Shown here: positions 7,049 to 8,008 of the stretch, one piece after another
Layout of the letters: each line of letters begins with the position of its first letter
Position numbering within the stretch: position 1 is the first letter of the stretch
Assembly (NCBI GenBank): GCA_008017255.1
Contig: SSHD01000048.1
Location: forward strand, 1-8,008
Origin: Acinetobacter sp.
GTDB lineage: Bacteria; Pseudomonadota; Gammaproteobacteria; Pseudomonadales; Moraxellaceae
Reading direction: 5' to 3'
Length of the DNA stretch: 8,008 bases
Translations under genes and position numbers: made by a program
Notes under the pieces: generated by a model
Databases searched by the model: none
The model's input: the letters and a program-made list of their open reading frames with translations, nothing else
What the model was told of the DNA's origin: nothing

Positions 7049-7489
7049 TTACCCGATCATTAACTTAACAAACCAATTGAACCCGAAATCGAAACACCAT
7101 AACAATATAGCGGCAACAATTACGACCACAAGAACGTGCCACGATGTCGTGAGCGTTTCTTGTTTTGTCGGCCAGGTCACTCGGCGCAGCTCAATTCGTG
7201 CATCTTGCAACAAGCGCACAAAGCCCTTACCTTGGTGGGTGGCGTATAATAAACCTAAAGCAACCACGATACAAGTCAAGATTACCGCTATGCGCACCCA
7301 AATATCATTTGCAGGCGCCCAATAGGCAGGTAAATACTGATTGACCATGGCTGAACCGATCAATAATGCAAGCGCAATCAACCACAAAACAGCGTCTAGT
7401 GGTGAGCTCGAACCAACAACTTCTACAGCATTATTTCTTTGAGGGATTGGCGCGTCGCTGTATGCGTCACGCGGTTTATCATTCGACAT
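7049..7489 (-). CDS. secE: Preprotein translocase subunit SecE
   Basis: SecE is the essential clamp subunit of the SecYEG channel in the inner membrane. The product is 146 residues with a polar N-terminus (~1-30) and three predicted transmembrane helices at ~32-51, ~64-83 and ~115-141, as in the three-helix SecE of enteric bacteria. The conserved amphipathic segment and hinge [12 protein letters not shown] lies at ~101-112, followed by the essential third helix. It is about 20 residues longer than E. coli SecE, mainly at the N-terminus, so a later start cannot be fully excluded. ATG 7489 is used because it is the first ATG after a TATAAT box. The ribosome site is weak (ACGAG, then A-rich). 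nusG follows after seven bases. Confidence 0.97.
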   Translation of the reverse strand: MSNDKPRDAYSDAPIPQRNNAVEVVGSSSPLDAVLWLIALALLIGSAMVNQYLPAYWAPANDIWVRIAVILTCIVVALGLLYATHQGKGFVRLLQDARIELRRVTWPTKQETLTTSWHVLVVVIVAAILLWCFDFGFNWFVKLMIG

Positions 7490-7518
7490 TTTTTTACTCG
7501 TCGTAGAATTCGCGACTT

Positions 7519-7547
7519 ATTATATGACAACTTAGCCAGAATCGAAC
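7519..7547 (-). promoter_or_regulatory. Probable secE-nusG promoter
   Basis: A perfect TATAAT (7524-7519) lies on the minus strand 29 bases before the secE start. The -35 region is weak: GTTCGA at 7547-7542 gives a 17-base spacer but only two consensus matches. An A/T-rich stretch upstream (7548-7563) could act as an UP element. The predicted start near 7512 would give a leader of about 22 bases. E. coli has a dedicated promoter for secE-nusG. The -10 is seen directly; activity is inferred. Confidence 0.5.
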
Positions 7548-7564
7548 TTTTTATTTCAAAAAAG

Positions 7565-7640
7565 TGGCAGGCCAGGAGGGACTCGAACCCCCAACATTCG
7601 GTTTTGGAGACCGACGCTCTACCAATTGAACTACTGACCT
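7565..7640 (-). tRNA. tRNA-Trp (anticodon CCA)
   Basis: The 76-base minus-strand sequence folds as a complete tRNA: acceptor AGGTCAG/CTGGCCT with one G-U pair, D arm GTTC..GAGC, anticodon stem TCGGT/ACCGA with loop CTCCAAA (anticodon CCA at 7607-7605), 5-base variable loop ATGTT, and T arm GGGGG/CCCTC with loop TTCGAGT. The discriminator is G73 and the CCA end is genomically encoded. CCA reads UGG, tryptophan. It sits between tuf and secE, an arrangement also known in pseudomonads, and is 50 bases after the tuf stop, so it may be excised from a tuf transcript. T6 follows the CCA end after a single C. Confidence 0.98.
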
Positions 7641-7651
7641 ATGTTGCAAAC

Positions 7652-7669
7652 CGAAAGCTCAAGCTTTCG
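7652..7669 (-). other. Hairpin between tuf and tRNA-Trp
   Basis: CGAAAGC (7652-7658) and GCTTTCG (7663-7669) form a perfect 7-pair stem with a 4-base loop (UUGA in the transcript). The following sequence is GUUUGC, a poor U-tract, so strong termination is doubtful. It lies 11 bases before the mature 5' end of the tRNA and could be a weak terminator of tuf or a processing signal. Confidence 0.45.
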
Positions 7670-7690
7670 ATCTGCTTATTATTCAAATAC

Positions 7691-8008
7691 TTATGCAGTT
7701 ACTTTCGCAACAACACCAGCACCTACAGTACGACCACCTTCACGAATCGCAAAACGTAGACCTGGGTCCATTGCGATTGGGTGGATTAATTCTACTGACA
7801 TTTCTACGTTGTCACCTGGCATTACCATTTCAACGCCGTCTTGTAGTGCAATCGCACCAGTTACGTCCGTCGTACGGAAGTAGAACTGTGGACGGTAACC
7901 GTTAAGGAATGGCGTATGGCGACCACCTTCTTCTTTAGAAAGTACGTATACTTCTGCATCGAATTTAGTGTGTGGCTTGATTGTACCTGGTTTAGCAAGT
8001 ACTTGACC
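7691..8008 (-). CDS. tuf: Elongation factor Tu (partial, C-terminal 105 residues)
   Basis: EF-Tu is the GTPase that delivers aminoacyl-tRNA to the ribosome. Only the C-terminal 105 residues of about 395 are present, ending at TAA 7693-7691; the start lies beyond the right edge. The piece covers most of beta-barrel domain III and reads [16 protein letters not shown] at its beginning and [20 protein letters not shown] near its end, with the C-terminus [17 protein letters not shown] and [15 protein letters not shown] are nearly invariant in the family. The GTP-binding domain is not in the window. Two tuf copies are common in gammaproteobacteria; this copy's place before secE corresponds to tufB, but that cannot be confirmed here. 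Confidence 0.98.
   Translation of the reverse strand, partial: GQVLAKPGTIKPHTKFDAEVYVLSKEEGGRHTPFLNGYRPQFYFRTTDVTGAIALQDGVEMVMPGDNVEMSVELIHPIAMDPGLRFAIREGGRTVGAGVVAKVTA

Noticed and set aside
7077..7325. Plus-strand frame of 82 codons
   Set aside because: Antisense shadow of secE with no supporting ribosome site or recognisable domain.
7439..7905. Plus-strand frames of 70-106 codons across the secE start, tRNA-Trp and the tuf end
   Set aside because: They run antisense through a tRNA gene and through tuf codons; none resembles a known protein.
1..8008. Mobile elements, CRISPR arrays, phage attachment sites or defence genes
   Set aside because: No transposase-like frame, terminal repeats, regularly spaced repeats or tRNA-end duplication was seen; all coding sequence is accounted for by conserved housekeeping genes.

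Overview
The window is a housekeeping segment of a gammaproteobacterial chromosome, most likely an Acinetobacter or close Moraxellaceae relative. This rests on the AT-leaning sequence, the gene order tuf / tRNA-Trp / secE / nusG / rplK / rplA / rplJ / rplL / rpoB, and the residue numbering of RpoB: the rifampicin-region aspartate, histidine and serine fall at 525, 535 and 540, and the length extrapolates to about 1362 residues. From memory, several RpoB residues differ from A. baumannii, so another species of the genus is plausible. No alignment was run.

Every gene lies on the minus strand, so transcription runs from high to low coordinates. From right to left the window holds the 3' end of tuf (7691-8008), a short spacer with a small hairpin, tRNA-Trp (7565-7640), a promoter-like TATAAT, secE (7049-7489), nusG (6508-7041), a hairpin and probable L1-responsive leader, rplK (5965-6393), rplA (5266-5961), a 288-base spacer with a terminator-like hairpin and the L10 leader, rplJ (4471-4977), rplL (4060-4428), a 311-base spacer with a terminator/attenuator and two more hairpins, and rpoB (start at 3748, running off the left edge). 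rpoC would be expected just outside.

The products work together. EF-Tu and tRNA-Trp feed the ribosome. L11, L1, L10 and L7/L12 build the two mobile stalks (L1 stalk; L11-L10-L12 stalk). RpoB is the core of RNA polymerase, NusG couples it to the leading ribosome, and SecE belongs to the membrane channel for exported proteins. The non-coding spacers carry the structures expected for balancing these products: repressor-type leaders for L1 and L10, and an attenuator that would lower polymerase output relative to ribosomal protein output.

I found no mobile element, CRISPR array, toxin-antitoxin pair, defence gene or unrecognised reading frame. Nothing supports a new biological system. The points worth checking are the RNA structures in the three spacers, especially the rplL-rpoB region, where one arm can pair with either of two copies of the same 11-base sequence.
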